DNA of 64,000 nt from Paenibacillus marchantiae (GCF_028771845.1 NZ_CP118270.1:3286001-3350000); one strand, 5' to 3'. Counted from the stretch's first letter, positions 51,371 to 60,631 are shown. Numbers and translations are program-made. Notes: generated from the sequence alone by a model not told the origin.

Positions 51371-51403
51371 TATAAAATCCCTTGCCCATTTGGGCAAGGG
51401 ATC
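51371..51403 (-). terminator. Intrinsic terminator after pepF
   Basis: GATCCCTTGCCC/GGGCAAGGGATTTT on the minus strand with an AAAT loop. Confidence 0.88.
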
Positions 51404-51428
51404 AGGTCACATGGACGAGAAAGCAACC

Positions 51429-53219
51429 TTATTTCGTTAGTTGTTCCATTTGCTCAATCAGTTCCTTGAACACACTCATAGCTTCGCGAATCGGCTCTGG
51501 CGTAGACATATCCACTCCTGCTTTTTTCAGGATGTTGATGGAATAGTCACTGCCACCGCTCTTGAGGAATCCAAGATAACGGTCCACGGCAGGTTGGCCC
51601 TCTTCCAGAATTTGCTTGGAGAAACTGGTCGCTGCTGAGAAGCCGGTCGCATATTTGTACACGTAGAAGCTGTTATAGAAGTGGGGAATACGCGCCCATT
51701 CCATTTCAATTTCTTTGTCCACCACCATGCTGTTTCCATGGTATTTGACGTTAAGGTCATAATAAATTTCCGAAAGCAGTTGAGGTGTGAGAGCTTCACC
51801 CTGTTCAGCACGCTCGTGAATAATTTTTTCGAATTCTGCAAACATGGTTTGACGGAATACGGTGGTACGGAACTGATCTGCATAATACGTCAGCAAGTAC
51901 AGTTTTTCCTTGGGGTCCGTCGATTTATTGAGCAGATAATCCATCAACAAGGCTTCATTCGTTGTGGATGCAACCTCAGCCAGGAAAATGGTGTACTGTG
52001 CATCACGATACGGAAGTGTAGTGTCCGAATAGTGGGAATGCAGTGCGTGGCCCATTTCATGTGCCAGTGTAAACATACTATTCAGGTTATCTTTGTGATT
52101 CAACAAGACGTAAGGGTGGGTGCCGTAGGCTCCCCAACTGTATGCGCCTGAACGTTTATTCTCATTTTCGTATACATCAATCCAGCGATCATCATAGCCG
52201 GCCTGCAATGCGTCTGCATAATCCTTGCCAAGCGGCTTCAGTCCATCTTTAACCGTTTGTTTTGCTTCTTCGTAGGTAATATCCATTTTGTATTCATCCA
52301 CTAGTGGGGCGAAAAGGTCATACATATGCAACTTATCTACGCCGAGCAATTTTTTGCGAAGGTCCATATAACGGTGTAACAGCGGAAGGCTCTCATGAAT
52401 CGTATCCACAAGATTGGTATAGACATCCTTCGGAATGTTGTCGCCGTAAAGGGACATTTCCATGACGGAAGGGTATTTCCGAACATCGGCATAAAACATG
52501 TTTTTAGTTACGTTAGCGTTCAGAGCTGCAGCAATGGTGTTCTTTTGCTTGCCATAGGTTTCATACACCGCTTTGAAGGCACGTTCGCGAACTTCCCGAT
52601 TCGGATTTTCCAAGAACTGAATATAGCTGCCATGAGTCAGTTCCACTTCGTTTCCATGCTCATCCTTGATTTTCGGGAACTTGAGATCTGCGTTGTTCAA
52701 CATGCTAAAGATGGTCTGTGGTGCCTGGGACAGGTTACCCACCTGTGCGAGCAATGCTTCCTCGGCTTGGCTCAGTACATGAGCCTTTTCACGTTTCATC
52801 TCTTCCAATGTGAACTTATAGGCAGAGAGTTTCTCGTTGGAGATGAGGGCATCCAACTGATCATCCGGAAGGGACAAGATTTCGGGTGTAACATAAGATA
52901 GTGCTTCACCAACCTGCACGCTTAACTTTTGTGCTTTTTGGGACAGGTTTTGATATGTAGGGTTAGCTGTGTCTTCATCTTGATGCATCCGTGCATACAC
53001 AAAGAGGCGTTCGGTTTTGAGACTGATCTCATCTTCGAGTTCAAAACAGCTTTTGAGTGTCTCAGGTTTGTTCAGTTTGCCCTTGAATTCGGAGGCTTTC
53101 TTGGTCAAAGACGATACTTCTTCATATTCCTGATCCCAAGCTTTCTGATCGGCAAATAGATCTTCCAGTTTCCATGTTTGTTCAGTAGGTACCTCGGAAC
53201 GTTTCAATAGTTGACTCAT
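51429..53219 (-). CDS. pepF: Oligoendopeptidase F (M3B)
   Basis: A 596-residue zinc oligoendopeptidase: N-terminal helical lid (SEVPTEQTWKLEDLFADQ), then the M3 catalytic part with zinc motif FTLAHEMGHALHSH and the downstream Glu in FLAEVASTTNEAL. It degrades peptides of about 7-17 residues in the cytoplasm. The ATG at 53219, 7 bases after AAAGGAGG, gives the family N-terminus. The same frame stays open to a TTG at 53348 with its own ribosome binding site, which would add a 43-residue signal-peptide-like extension (separate entry). Confidence 0.92.
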   Translation of the reverse strand: MSQLLKRSEVPTEQTWKLEDLFADQKAWDQEYEEVSSLTKKASEFKGKLNKPETLKSCFELEDEISLKTERLFVYARMHQDEDTANPTYQNLSQKAQKLSVQVGEALSYVTPEILSLPDDQLDALISNEKLSAYKFTLEEMKREKAHVLSQAEEALLAQVGNLSQAPQTIFSMLNNADLKFPKIKDEHGNEVELTHGSYIQFLENPNREVRERAFKAVYETYGKQKNTIAAALNANVTKNMFYADVRKYPSVMEMSLYGDNIPKDVYTNLVDTIHESLPLLHRYMDLRKKLLGVDKLHMYDLFAPLVDEYKMDITYEEAKQTVKDGLKPLGKDYADALQAGYDDRWIDVYENENKRSGAYSWGAYGTHPYVLLNHKDNLNSMFTLAHEMGHALHSHYSDTTLPYRDAQYTIFLAEVASTTNEALLMDYLLNKSTDPKEKLYLLTYYADQFRTTVFRQTMFAEFEKIIHERAEQGEALTPQLLSEIYYDLNVKYHGNSMVVDKEIEMEWARIPHFYNSFYVYKYATGFSAATSFSKQILEEGQPAVDRYLGFLKSGGSDYSINILKKAGVDMSTPEPIREAMSVFKELIEQMEQLTK

Positions 53220-53348
53220 GGGAATCCTCCTTTGATGAAGTGAAGAATATATAGACGAAGCTGCCTTCGTCCCACTCGCTTGTGCGGAGAGAGACGAAGG
53301 AATCAGACTAAGTACCAGCAGAATGAACAGCGATTTGCGGTATTTCAA
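53220..53348 (-). other. In-frame signal-peptide-like extension of pepF
   Basis: TTG at 53348 has AGGAGG with a 7-base spacing and opens 43 codons in the pepF frame. The encoded N-terminus is MKYRKSLFILLVLSLIPSSL, then SAQASGTKA: basic n-region, hydrophobic core and an A-x-A type cleavage site, as in a Sec signal peptide. Use of this start would yield an exported PepF, use of 53219 the usual cytoplasmic one. Confidence 0.55.
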
Positions 53349-53361
53349 CGGCCTTCCTCCT

Positions 53362-53385
53362 CACTATACGAATAATCCCGTATAG
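53362..53385 (-). promoter_or_regulatory. Inverted repeat upstream of pepF
   Basis: ACTATACG and CGTATAGT, separated by 8 bp, lie just before the upstream pepF ribosome binding site. It could be an operator or an mRNA 5' hairpin; the minus-strand copy of TACTAT may also serve as a -10. Confidence 0.45.
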
Positions 53386-53419
53386 TATGACCTGAGGGGC
53401 ATTGAAATATTTGAAGAAG

Positions 53420-53605
53420 CTAGGCTCCCATATTGACCAAAAAGTAAACGATCAGGAAAAATGCGAAACAAATCAGCAGGGTGGCAATCAGAGCCATGCC
53501 CCGTCTTAAACGATCCGGGATGGAGTTGCGTCCCAGAATCAGCACGATTCCTAGGGAAAAAGCAAGAATAATAAAGATGACAACATTGCTTGAGTCAAGC
53601 TGCAT
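53420..53605 (-). CDS. Small two-helix membrane protein
   Basis: A 61-residue protein with two predicted transmembrane helices (VVIFIILAFSLGIVLILG; MALIATLLICFAFFLIVYFL) joined by a basic loop RNSIPDRLRRG, which should face the cytoplasm. It starts 3 bp after the stop of the 77-residue gene upstream, and the two are surely cotranscribed. No known function. Confidence 0.7.
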   Translation of the reverse strand: MQLDSSNVVIFIILAFSLGIVLILGRNSIPDRLRRGMALIATLLICFAFFLIVYFLVNMGA

Positions 53606-53608
53606 GGG

Positions 53609-53842
53609 CTAGACCCCTTTGAAGGCAGCCATCAGTTGACGCCATTCGTCCTCGCGGTTCTCAAAATCTTCTTTCGGGAAGCGACGTTCAGCCCAGTGCA
53701 TCAACGCAGGACGGCTGAGGAATGTATGGCATTCTTCTCCCCATTCTTCCGAGATTTCACGAAGCACCAGATATTTGCCTTGAACTTCTACGGTCATCAT
53801 ATTCCACTTGTCTGTTTTGTATATTTCATGTTTTTTTATCAT
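53609..53842 (-). CDS. Small conserved-looking protein, unknown function
   Basis: A 77-residue soluble protein with mixed strands and helices (TVEVQGKYLVLREISEEWG, then EECHTFLSRPALMHWAERRF and PKEDFENREDEWRQLMAAF). It is acidic, with one Cys, and I do not recognise a domain. TTGGAGAC precedes ATG 53842. It leads a two-gene operon with the small membrane protein, divergent from the cold-shock gene. Confidence 0.7.
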   Translation of the reverse strand: MIKKHEIYKTDKWNMMTVEVQGKYLVLREISEEWGEECHTFLSRPALMHWAERRFPKEDFENREDEWRQLMAAFKGV

Positions 53843-53931
53843 AGGTAGTCTCCAAACTAACGGTTTTGGTAAAATGATACCGTACCCTTGGATTCAAAGC
53901 AAATTTTTTCGACTTTTATGGAAAAGATAAA

Positions 53932-53960
53932 TTGCAATGTAGAAGGTCATACAGTATAAT
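53932..53960 (+). promoter_or_regulatory. Promoter of the cold-shock gene
   Basis: -35 TTGCAA (53932-53937), 17-bp spacer, consensus -10 TATAAT (53955-53960). The short leader contains a CGCCAT/ATGGCG hairpin directly before the ribosome binding site. Confidence 0.8.
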
Positions 53961-54005
53961 AAGGGTATTCGCCATAGATGGCGATATTTTTAGGAGGTTG
54001 TTCAT

Positions 54006-54203
54006 TTGAAAGGTACAGTTAAATGGTTTAACGCAGAAAAAGGCTATGGCTTTATTTCAGTTGAAGGCGGCGAGGACGTATTCGTACATTTCTCCGCAAT
54101 CCAAGGCGACGGCTTTAAAACATTGGAAGAAGGTCAAGCGGTAGAATTCGAAATTACTGATGGAAACCGTGGTCCTCAAGCAGCTAACGTAAACAAATTG
54201 TAA
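54006..54203 (+). CDS. Cold-shock protein (CspA/CspB family)
   Basis: A 65-residue single-stranded nucleic acid-binding protein. RNP1 (KGYGFISV) and RNP2 (DVFVHFSAI) are intact, with the usual acidic residues; it ends [12 protein letters not shown]. It is expected to act as an RNA chaperone and transcription antiterminator at low temperature. TTG start at 54006 after AGGAGG; a hairpin in the leader may tune translation. Confidence 0.96.
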   Translation: MKGTVKWFNAEKGYGFISVEGGEDVFVHFSAIQGDGFKTLEEGQAVEFEITDGNRGPQAANVNKL

Positions 54204-54265
54204 GAATATTTCCGGTTAAACGGATTTCTTATAAATGATTGGCTTCTAGCTGAATATATGAACCC

Positions 54266-54301
54266 AAGCGCAGTCCCCCCATGGGAGGCTGTGCTTTTTT
54301 T
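54266..54301 (+). terminator. Intrinsic terminator after csp
   Basis: AAGCGCAG/CTGTGCTT stem with CCCCATGGG apex and a T7 run. Confidence 0.85.
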
Positions 54302-54350
54302 GATATGTTTTGATATGTTGAGATCCATAAGGGAAATCCTTGTTGGATGC

Positions 54351-55520
54351 TTATGTGCGGCTAGTCATGCTTGACCAAAGCTTCATGGAAAATCCAACAA
54401 GTGCGGCCAGGGAAAACGCCATCGCAGTGAGATAGAAGGTGTTTCTGTTGGTATGCTCCAGCAGCAATCCTCCCAGTGTTCCGCTGAGCAGACCGGAAGC
54501 GCTGGACCACACAATGGTGAACAAGGCCATACCAGTGGCGCGATAGCCATCCGGAACAAGGCGGGTAATATAACGGACTGCAGTCACGTAGAAGATGCCA
54601 AAGGTCACGCTATGCATCGTCTGAATAGCAACGACTGCCGCGGGTGTATCTGAGATGGACATCAGAAATAAGCGAATCGTATACATCAGTGCAGCGATCG
54701 TGAGCAAAGGAAGTTCTTTGTAGCGATTGCCGTATCTGCTTAGCAGCAAAAACACTGGAATCTCACTGACCGAAGAGATCAACAGGGACCAGCCGATCAG
54801 CCCTTCACTGGCACCTAGATCTTTCAGCGTAATGGTAAGAAAGGCTTCATTCATCCGGTGACCCAGAGCGAGCAGGAAAACGCAACCGAAAAAGGTGAGG
54901 ACATCCCTTCGTTTCAAGATGGACCACAGACCCGAAAGATCCATTTTAGTGCTGCTGCCCGAAGGCTGCTCTTTTAATCGAAAACCGATCAGAAGAGTAG
55001 TCGCGGCCAGGGCGATACATACCCACATCGTCCATCCCGGTCCGAAAGATCCGAGAAAATATCCAATGCTTAACGCAAAGAACGCATATCCGATCGAGCC
55101 AAATACACGAATGGAAGTGAAATTACGTCCATATTTGCTCGCGGTTGTAATCGCCATCGTATCGGAAAGTGGATAAACCGGGTAGTAGAAAAAGTAAAAC
55201 AGGGCCACCAGTACAAACACCTGACCAAAGGTTGTGGCATTGGCAAGCATGACACCTGTGATCAGTTGCCCGGCAAGCAAGATGATCATCACTTTGCGTA
55301 CAGTTTTGTAGCGGTCACTGGCCATACTCCAGAACATGTTGGAGAATACGGAGACGAGAGGACCGATTCCGTAGAGGTAACCGATTTCGGCCCGACTGAA
55401 TCCTAGATGACTGAAGTAAAGCTGGAAATACGATACCACCAAAACGGTGGAACCGAAGATGGTGAACATAAGTGCCCGCAGCCAGTTTTGATCTGGCCGG
55501 GCGGTATGACTTGATTTCAT
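54351..55520 (-). CDS. MFS_1-like transporter (PPP/HcaT-type)
   Basis: A 389-residue, 12-helix major facilitator protein. The order RALMFTIFGSTVLVVSYFQL, LGFSRAEIGYLYGIGPLVS and YPLSDTMAITTASKYGRNFT, plus the second-half helix with SLLISSVSEIPVFLLLS, matches the MFS_1_like family that includes HcaT, the putative 3-phenylpropionate carrier. The cargo here is unknown. It lies 36 bp after the MATE-like gene in the same direction and may be cotranscribed with it. Confidence 0.85.
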   Translation of the reverse strand: MKSSHTARPDQNWLRALMFTIFGSTVLVVSYFQLYFSHLGFSRAEIGYLYGIGPLVSVFSNMFWSMASDRYKTVRKVMIILLAGQLITGVMLANATTFGQVFVLVALFYFFYYPVYPLSDTMAITTASKYGRNFTSIRVFGSIGYAFFALSIGYFLGSFGPGWTMWVCIALAATTLLIGFRLKEQPSGSSTKMDLSGLWSILKRRDVLTFFGCVFLLALGHRMNEAFLTITLKDLGASEGLIGWSLLISSVSEIPVFLLLSRYGNRYKELPLLTIAALMYTIRLFLMSISDTPAAVVAIQTMHSVTFGIFYVTAVRYITRLVPDGYRATGMALFTIVWSSASGLLSGTLGGLLLEHTNRNTFYLTAMAFSLAALVGFSMKLWSSMTSRT

Positions 55521-55556
55521 GATGAAAGCTCCATTCTTGATTACAGTTCAAATTTA

Positions 55557-56897
55557 TTATCCCTTGAGGGAAGATGATTTTCCGGATGAGGGTACAGACA
55601 TGGTAGGTTCCTTCTGTGTACGCCGGATGACAAGCCAGACAATGACAAGCTCGGCAAGCAGTCCGAGGGATTGAGCCACTGCACCGATCATGCCGTTCCA
55701 CGCAGGGAATATACTGACCAGAATGAGCAGGACGATCACCGTACATATGGCATTGGCCGTCTGGGAGCGGAACATCGTTTTGGTCTGTCCGCGCAGCAGA
55801 ATCAAACCATTGCTGAAGTCGAGAAAAGGTGAAATCAGCGGAAACAGTACAAACGCACGCAGCGTCCACAAACTTTGCTGTAGCAGATTGCCCTGAACGC
55901 TCATTACATTTTCCAATACCCACGGTCCAATCGGGGTGTAAGCAATCGATATGGTCATGGCAAAAGGAACAAATCCGGTGACCAGTGCGAACTTCTTCAC
56001 CAGTTTGGCATCAACAAGATAGAAATTCAGCACGATTTGGTGGATGTATGTAAAAAAGCTTAGCATCAGCTGCATCAGGCTACTCGCAACGGCAAAGGAA
56101 GAGATGGCCAAGGCTATCCCGGTCGTTTTGCCAAGTACGATATTAATAACGGGTCCGATAAACAGGGCCACGAAACTGGATAATAACAGCGGCTTGTAAA
56201 AGCGAAAGACGTCTGCCTTGTTTTCAACGGGATGATCCTCCAACTTGGCTGGCATCTTGCGTTTGATGCTGTTACCTTCAAGAAAACTGACCAAAGCCTC
56301 AATCATCATACCCGCGGCGAAAATGATAGCGCCTACACGTCCACTGTCAATGCTGTCTGTATATATGAAATACAAGGACAGGCCATACATGCCGGCAAGA
56401 CGGAATAACATGCCGATTGTCAGCCATTTCGTACGGTTATTCGTAATAATGATGCCCTGATAGATGTTACGGATGACCGAAAAGATGCTGACATACATGA
56501 GAATCTCGTAGACGTCGATCACTTTGGATAACAGTTCCGGGCTTACGCCGAACAGATATTTGAATACACCTGTTCCAATGGGAGAATATACGATGAGAAA
56601 TCCGATCAGAAGTACACAAGCGAGAAATATTTTGGTCACAAACGTGAGGGCCTGAAAGGAAAGGCGGTCCCGAACCAGCGCCGAACAGGTTTGACGCAGC
56701 AGGGTTGAAGGGCGCTCGGTGAGAGTTAGCAGGCTACCGGCGATAGCGTAGCTGGCAATGACCGTCTCGGGATGAGCGGAACGTGCGAGTGTGCTGTTAA
56801 TGATCACGTGCGAGATGGTAACGAGAGAGGCGGATATGCCAAGCGGCACAAAAAATGCAAATAACCGTCTCCACGAAAGTGGTTCACTTGACGTCAT
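55557..56897 (-). CDS. MATE/MVF-like polytopic membrane protein
   Basis: A 446-residue protein with 12 or so predicted helices. The N-terminal FAFFVPLGISASLVTISHVI and LARSAHPETVIASYAIAGSL resemble the MOP superfamily (MATE, MVF/flippase) in layout; motifs of drug-exporting MATE proteins are weak. It could export a lipid-linked sugar, drug or metabolite. The downstream neighbour is an MFS carrier (36 bp), suggesting a shared transport role; this is inference. The start at 56897 has an AAAGGAG before the ATG. Confidence 0.7.
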   Translation of the reverse strand: MTSSEPLSWRRLFAFFVPLGISASLVTISHVIINSTLARSAHPETVIASYAIAGSLLTLTERPSTLLRQTCSALVRDRLSFQALTFVTKIFLACVLLIGFLIVYSPIGTGVFKYLFGVSPELLSKVIDVYEILMYVSIFSVIRNIYQGIIITNNRTKWLTIGMLFRLAGMYGLSLYFIYTDSIDSGRVGAIIFAAGMMIEALVSFLEGNSIKRKMPAKLEDHPVENKADVFRFYKPLLLSSFVALFIGPVINIVLGKTTGIALAISSFAVASSLMQLMLSFFTYIHQIVLNFYLVDAKLVKKFALVTGFVPFAMTISIAYTPIGPWVLENVMSVQGNLLQQSLWTLRAFVLFPLISPFLDFSNGLILLRGQTKTMFRSQTANAICTVIVLLILVSIFPAWNGMIGAVAQSLGLLAELVIVWLVIRRTQKEPTMSVPSSGKSSSLKG

Positions 56898-56991
56898 GTC
56901 AACGACTCCTTTGATGGATGAAATATGCCTAGTATATCACAAAGCCTTGGAAGCGGATGCGATTTTTTGTGCGGAATATGCGGGAGATCAT

Positions 56992-57020
56992 TTGTACAAT
57001 TAAGGGGATCATATTATAAT
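56992..57020 (+). promoter_or_regulatory. SigA promoter of ytpB
   Basis: -35 TTGTAC (56992-56997), 17-bp spacer, consensus -10 TATAAT (57015-57020). Confidence 0.75.
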
Positions 57021-57076
57021 AGGATTGGTTAAAAATCGCTCTAATACGTATTCAACCAAGTGGAGGCACATTTATT

Positions 57077-58156
57077 TTGAGCCAATCAAATCGAAATCGT
57101 CATCAATATCCGCGTGGACCGTTGGCATTGATGAGAGGGGTGTACAAATACACCATTCCGGAAACGCGGAAGGAATTGGATGGATGGCGTGCCCAGGCTG
57201 AGAAAATTCCGAATGAGGAATTGCGCAATCAGGCACTGGCCAGTCTCAGGGACAAGCAGTTCCACTGTGAAGGCGGGACCGTTTATGCTTTACCTGATTT
57301 GCCGAACAGGCACATTCTGATTCCACTGATCGTTTCATATCAGACTATTAGTGATTATTTGGACAATCTGTGTGATCGCAGTACATCGATGGACCCGAAT
57401 GACTTTCGGCTTCTCCATCAATCAATGCTTGATGCGGTAGATCCCGAAGCAACCCCTGTCAATTATTACGCGCTCCGTGAGGAGCAGGATGATGGTGGAT
57501 ACCTAAGGAATCTGGTGACCTCATGTCAGGAGCTGACCCGTCAGCTGCCAGGCTATGCATCCGCCAAGCCTCAAATTCAGGATCTGGCAGGCCTATACAC
57601 GGACCTGCAGGTATATAAGCACATTAAGCCGGAACTGAGAGAAACGGCATTGCTGGAATGGTGGTCGGAACATCGTCACCGCACACCTCAGTTCCGTTGG
57701 AACGAATTTGCCGCCGCTACCGGCTCTACGCTGGGCGTATTCATGCTGTTTCTGGCTGCGAGTGATGATCAGCTGACAGAGGAGCAGGCGGCTTCGATCC
57801 ACACTGCCTATTTTCCTCATGTATGCGCATTGCACATTATGCTCGATTATTTAATCGATCAGGATGAAGATCGCATCGGAGGAGATCTCAACTTCTGCAA
57901 TTATTATGAGAATGTGGAGACAATGCTGGACCGAATTGCTTTTATTGTGGAGATGGCCCGCAGTGATGTGCAGAAGATTCCGGGAAGTTCGTTCCACCGG
58001 ATGATTATCGAAGGACTGCTTGCCATTTACCTGTCTGATCCCAAAGTCAGCGAACAACAGGAAGTTCGCGTCGTTTCCAAGCGTCTGATGAAGAATAGTC
58101 CGATGACAAGAGTATTTTTCTTTATCTTTAGCCGCTGGATTCGTAAGCATATGTAA
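57077..58156 (+). CDS. ytpB: Tetraprenyl-beta-curcumene synthase (YtpB family, DUF2600)
   Basis: A 359-residue all-helical protein of the DUF2600/YtpB family, the non-canonical (C35) terpene synthases that convert heptaprenyl-type diphosphates to tetraprenyl-beta-curcumene, precursor of the sporulene lipids. Characteristic segments are LIVSYQTISDYLDNLCDR with the Asp-rich pair, SCQELTRQLPGY, HIMLDYLIDQDEDRIGGDLN (second Asp-rich region) and NYYENVETML. TTG start at 57077 after GGAGG. It is followed 55 bp later by pfkA. The cyclase TC, the next sporulene enzyme, is not in the window. Confidence 0.85.
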   Translation: MSQSNRNRHQYPRGPLALMRGVYKYTIPETRKELDGWRAQAEKIPNEELRNQALASLRDKQFHCEGGTVYALPDLPNRHILIPLIVSYQTISDYLDNLCDRSTSMDPNDFRLLHQSMLDAVDPEATPVNYYALREEQDDGGYLRNLVTSCQELTRQLPGYASAKPQIQDLAGLYTDLQVYKHIKPELRETALLEWWSEHRHRTPQFRWNEFAAATGSTLGVFMLFLAASDDQLTEEQAASIHTAYFPHVCALHIMLDYLIDQDEDRIGGDLNFCNYYENVETMLDRIAFIVEMARSDVQKIPGSSFHRMIIEGLLAIYLSDPKVSEQQEVRVVSKRLMKNSPMTRVFFFIFSRWIRKHM

Positions 58157-58210
58157 GTCAGGCGTATTGTGGTGGGAGCCTGAAGTGAAACTAGAGGAGG
58201 AAGAAACATC

Positions 58211-59182
58211 ATGACAGCAGTAAAGAAAATCGCAGTTTTAACGAGCGGTGGTGATTCACAAGGGATGAACGCGGCTGTTCGTGCGGTTGTTCGCAGCGGA
58301 CTGTTTCACGGTCTCGAAGTGTACGGGGTTCAACGTGGATACCAGGGTCTTTTGAATAACGATATTTTCCCAATGGACTTGCGGAGTGTAGGGGATATCA
58401 TCCAGCGTGGGGGAACGGTTCTGCAATCGGCACGCTGCAAGGAATTCTATACCGCTGAAGGTCAGCAAAAAGGTGCAGACATTCTGCGTGCACGCGGCAT
58501 TGACGGCCTGGTTGTTATTGGTGGGGACGGTTCATACAACGGCGCCAACAAACTGAGCAAGCTGGGCATCAACACGATGGGTCTTCCGGGAACGATTGAT
58601 AATGACGTTTCTTTCACCGATTACACGATCGGATTCGATACAGCAGTAAGCGTAGTAGTAGATGCAGTTAACAAATTGCGCGATACCATGTCTTCACACG
58701 AACGTTCTTCCATCGTTGAAGTAATGGGTCGTCACTGTGGCGATATCGCTTTACATGCAGGACTCGCATCGGGTGCAGAAACCATTCTTGTACCGGAAGT
58801 TCCGTTTGACATGGACGAAGTGGCAGATCGCATGAAAGCCAACTTTGCACATGGCAAACGCCACAGTATCATCATCGTTGCTGAAGGCGTGGGCAAAGGT
58901 GAGGATGTAGCAAAAGAACTGATGGAACGCTGCCCAACATATGAGCCACGTGTAACTGTTTTGGGTCACATTCAGCGTGGAGGTACGCCAACTCCGTTTG
59001 ACCGTAACCTTGCCAGTCGTCTGGGAGATTTCGCTGTTCGCAGTCTGATTGCAGGTGAGACAGACAAAGGTTGCGGTATTATCAAGGGAGAACTGACCCT
59101 GACCGATATTGATAAAGTTGTTAATACGAAAAAAGACTTCGATATGGTGACTTACGAGCTTGCACAGCGTTTGTCCCAATAA
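58211..59182 (+). CDS. pfkA: ATP-dependent 6-phosphofructokinase
   Basis: A 323-residue phosphofructokinase that phosphorylates fructose-6-phosphate at the committed step of glycolysis. GGDGSYNGANKLSKLG, PGTIDNDVSFTDYTIGFDTA (catalytic Asp), IVEVMGRHCGDIALHAGL and VLGHIQRGGTPTPFDR are standard. One difference: the N-terminal ATP loop reads GGDSQGMNAAVRA, where the usual residue before Gly is Pro (GGDSPGMN or GGDAPGMN). Strong GAGGAGGAAG ribosome binding site. It shares its orientation with ytpB, with 54 bp between. Confidence 0.97.
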   Translation: MTAVKKIAVLTSGGDSQGMNAAVRAVVRSGLFHGLEVYGVQRGYQGLLNNDIFPMDLRSVGDIIQRGGTVLQSARCKEFYTAEGQQKGADILRARGIDGLVVIGGDGSYNGANKLSKLGINTMGLPGTIDNDVSFTDYTIGFDTAVSVVVDAVNKLRDTMSSHERSSIVEVMGRHCGDIALHAGLASGAETILVPEVPFDMDEVADRMKANFAHGKRHSIIIVAEGVGKGEDVAKELMERCPTYEPRVTVLGHIQRGGTPTPFDRNLASRLGDFAVRSLIAGETDKGCGIIKGELTLTDIDKVVNTKKDFDMVTYELAQRLSQ

Positions 59183-59206
59183 TCCAGTTATCATCAAAAG
59201 TTCAAA

Positions 59207-59251
59207 ACAAAAAGAGCACAGTCCCGATTTACAGCGGGCTGTGCTCTTTTT
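59207..59251. terminator. Bidirectional intrinsic terminator
   Basis: AAAAAGAGCACAG/CTGTGCTCTTTTT with inner TCCCG/CGGGC, between convergent pfkA and MATE genes. Confidence 0.92.
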
Positions 59252-59263
59252 GTTATATTTCCA

Positions 59264-60631
59264 TTATTTATTTTCAGCCATACGAACCGAGGCTTGCTTC
59301 TGCACAAGGAACAATCTCCAGAGAAGCGCCGTTGCTCCAACGGCGAGGCCGGCAATGAGTCCAACCCAGTATCCAAAGGCACCGAGTGAAGTATACGTAG
59401 CCGTGATGTAGCCGACAGGTAGACCGATGATCCAGTACGCGACAAACGTTATGATCAATGCAGGATTCACGTCCTTGTAGCCCCGAAGTGCTCCCTGCGT
59501 TGGGGTGGCAATGGCATCAGAGATTTGAAAGAAGATGGCGTAAATCAGGAAATGCTGTGTCAAAGCAATAACCTCGTGATCATTCGAGTACACGCCTGCA
59601 ATTTGTTCCCCGAATACCAGTAATACCACAGCTGTTAACAGAGAGAGCCCAATGGCACCTCCGATACCCAGGAGACTATATTGCTTTGCGTCTCTCACAC
59701 GCCCTGCACCCGCCTCATAGCCCACAAGAATTGTAAGGGCCATACATATACTCACAGGCAGCATATACAGCGTAGAAGCGAAATTCAGGGCTGCCTGGTG
59801 GGCAGCAATCGTAATGGTGTCGAACCGGCTCATTAATAATGTGACTGCTGCAAAGATGGAAGTTTCAAAAAAAGTAGCGAAACCGATGGGAACGCCGATC
59901 TTGAGCAGCTCTTTCCATTTGGTCAATGAAATTTTGGGCATTTTCCGAAAGATACCATATTGGGCAAAGGGCTCAATCCGGTGTACGAAAAAGAGGCTGA
60001 GGAGAAAAATGAGCCAATATGTACTTGCTGTAGCCACACCTGCTCCAACACCTCCCAGTTGTGGGAAGCCCCAACGTCCGAAGATAAGTAAATAGTTCAG
60101 GAAGATGTTTACTGGCAGCGAAACCAGCGTAATCATCATGGTGATCCGTGTCTGTCCCAGTGCATCCATAAAACTCCGCAGCACAGTGTAGCCGAAAAGG
60201 GGGATAACCCCAAAAGCCAAAGCACACAGGAAATAGAAGGCGACTTGGGCAACTCGGGGCTCCAAAGGCATTCCGTTTAGAATCGGACTGAGCAGCAATG
60301 TGCCTGCTGCAAGAACAACGATTCCGACCGCCACACCGAGATATAAGGCTTGAATGACGCTATGGCCAATCTTGTCATTACGCTTCGAACCGAGCAGGTG
60401 GGAAACGACAGGTGTAATGCCAATCAGAATTCCACTTAGTCCTGTCTGCACCGGCAACCACAGACTTGTGCCAATGGCGACACCCGCGAGATCAGCAGGG
60501 GAGAACTTGCCTGACATATTGGTATCGAAAAACGACATGGCAGAGAGGGCGATTTGTGTGGTGAAGATGGGTAGAAATATAATCAGGAATTGCTTTACTT
60601 TTTGAGAAAAGCTGGTGGTGGTCATGTTCAC
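59264..60631 (-). CDS. MATE family efflux transporter
   Basis: A 455-residue, 12-helix MATE exporter, closest to the Bacillus YeeO/NorM-type group. Paired halves show [20 protein letters not shown] and [24 protein letters not shown] segments, each with the polar membrane residues of the family, and [20 protein letters not shown] in the first half. It would expel cationic drugs or toxins with Na or proton coupling. GTG 60631 lies 8 bases after GAGG; ATG 60625 is an alternative. Confidence 0.9.
   Translation of the reverse strand: MNMTTTSFSQKVKQFLIIFLPIFTTQIALSAMSFFDTNMSGKFSPADLAGVAIGTSLWLPVQTGLSGILIGITPVVSHLLGSKRNDKIGHSVIQALYLGVAVGIVVLAAGTLLLSPILNGMPLEPRVAQVAFYFLCALAFGVIPLFGYTVLRSFMDALGQTRITMMITLVSLPVNIFLNYLLIFGRWGFPQLGGVGAGVATASTYWLIFLLSLFFVHRIEPFAQYGIFRKMPKISLTKWKELLKIGVPIGFATFFETSIFAAVTLLMSRFDTITIAAHQAALNFASTLYMLPVSICMALTILVGYEAGAGRVRDAKQYSLLGIGGAIGLSLLTAVVLLVFGEQIAGVYSNDHEVIALTQHFLIYAIFFQISDAIATPTQGALRGYKDVNPALIITFVAYWIIGLPVGYITATYTSLGAFGYWVGLIAGLAVGATALLWRLFLVQKQASVRMAENK

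Noticed and set aside
52395..52901. A 168-codon plus-strand frame inside pepF
   Set aside because: Antisense shadow of pepF; no ribosome binding site or motif.
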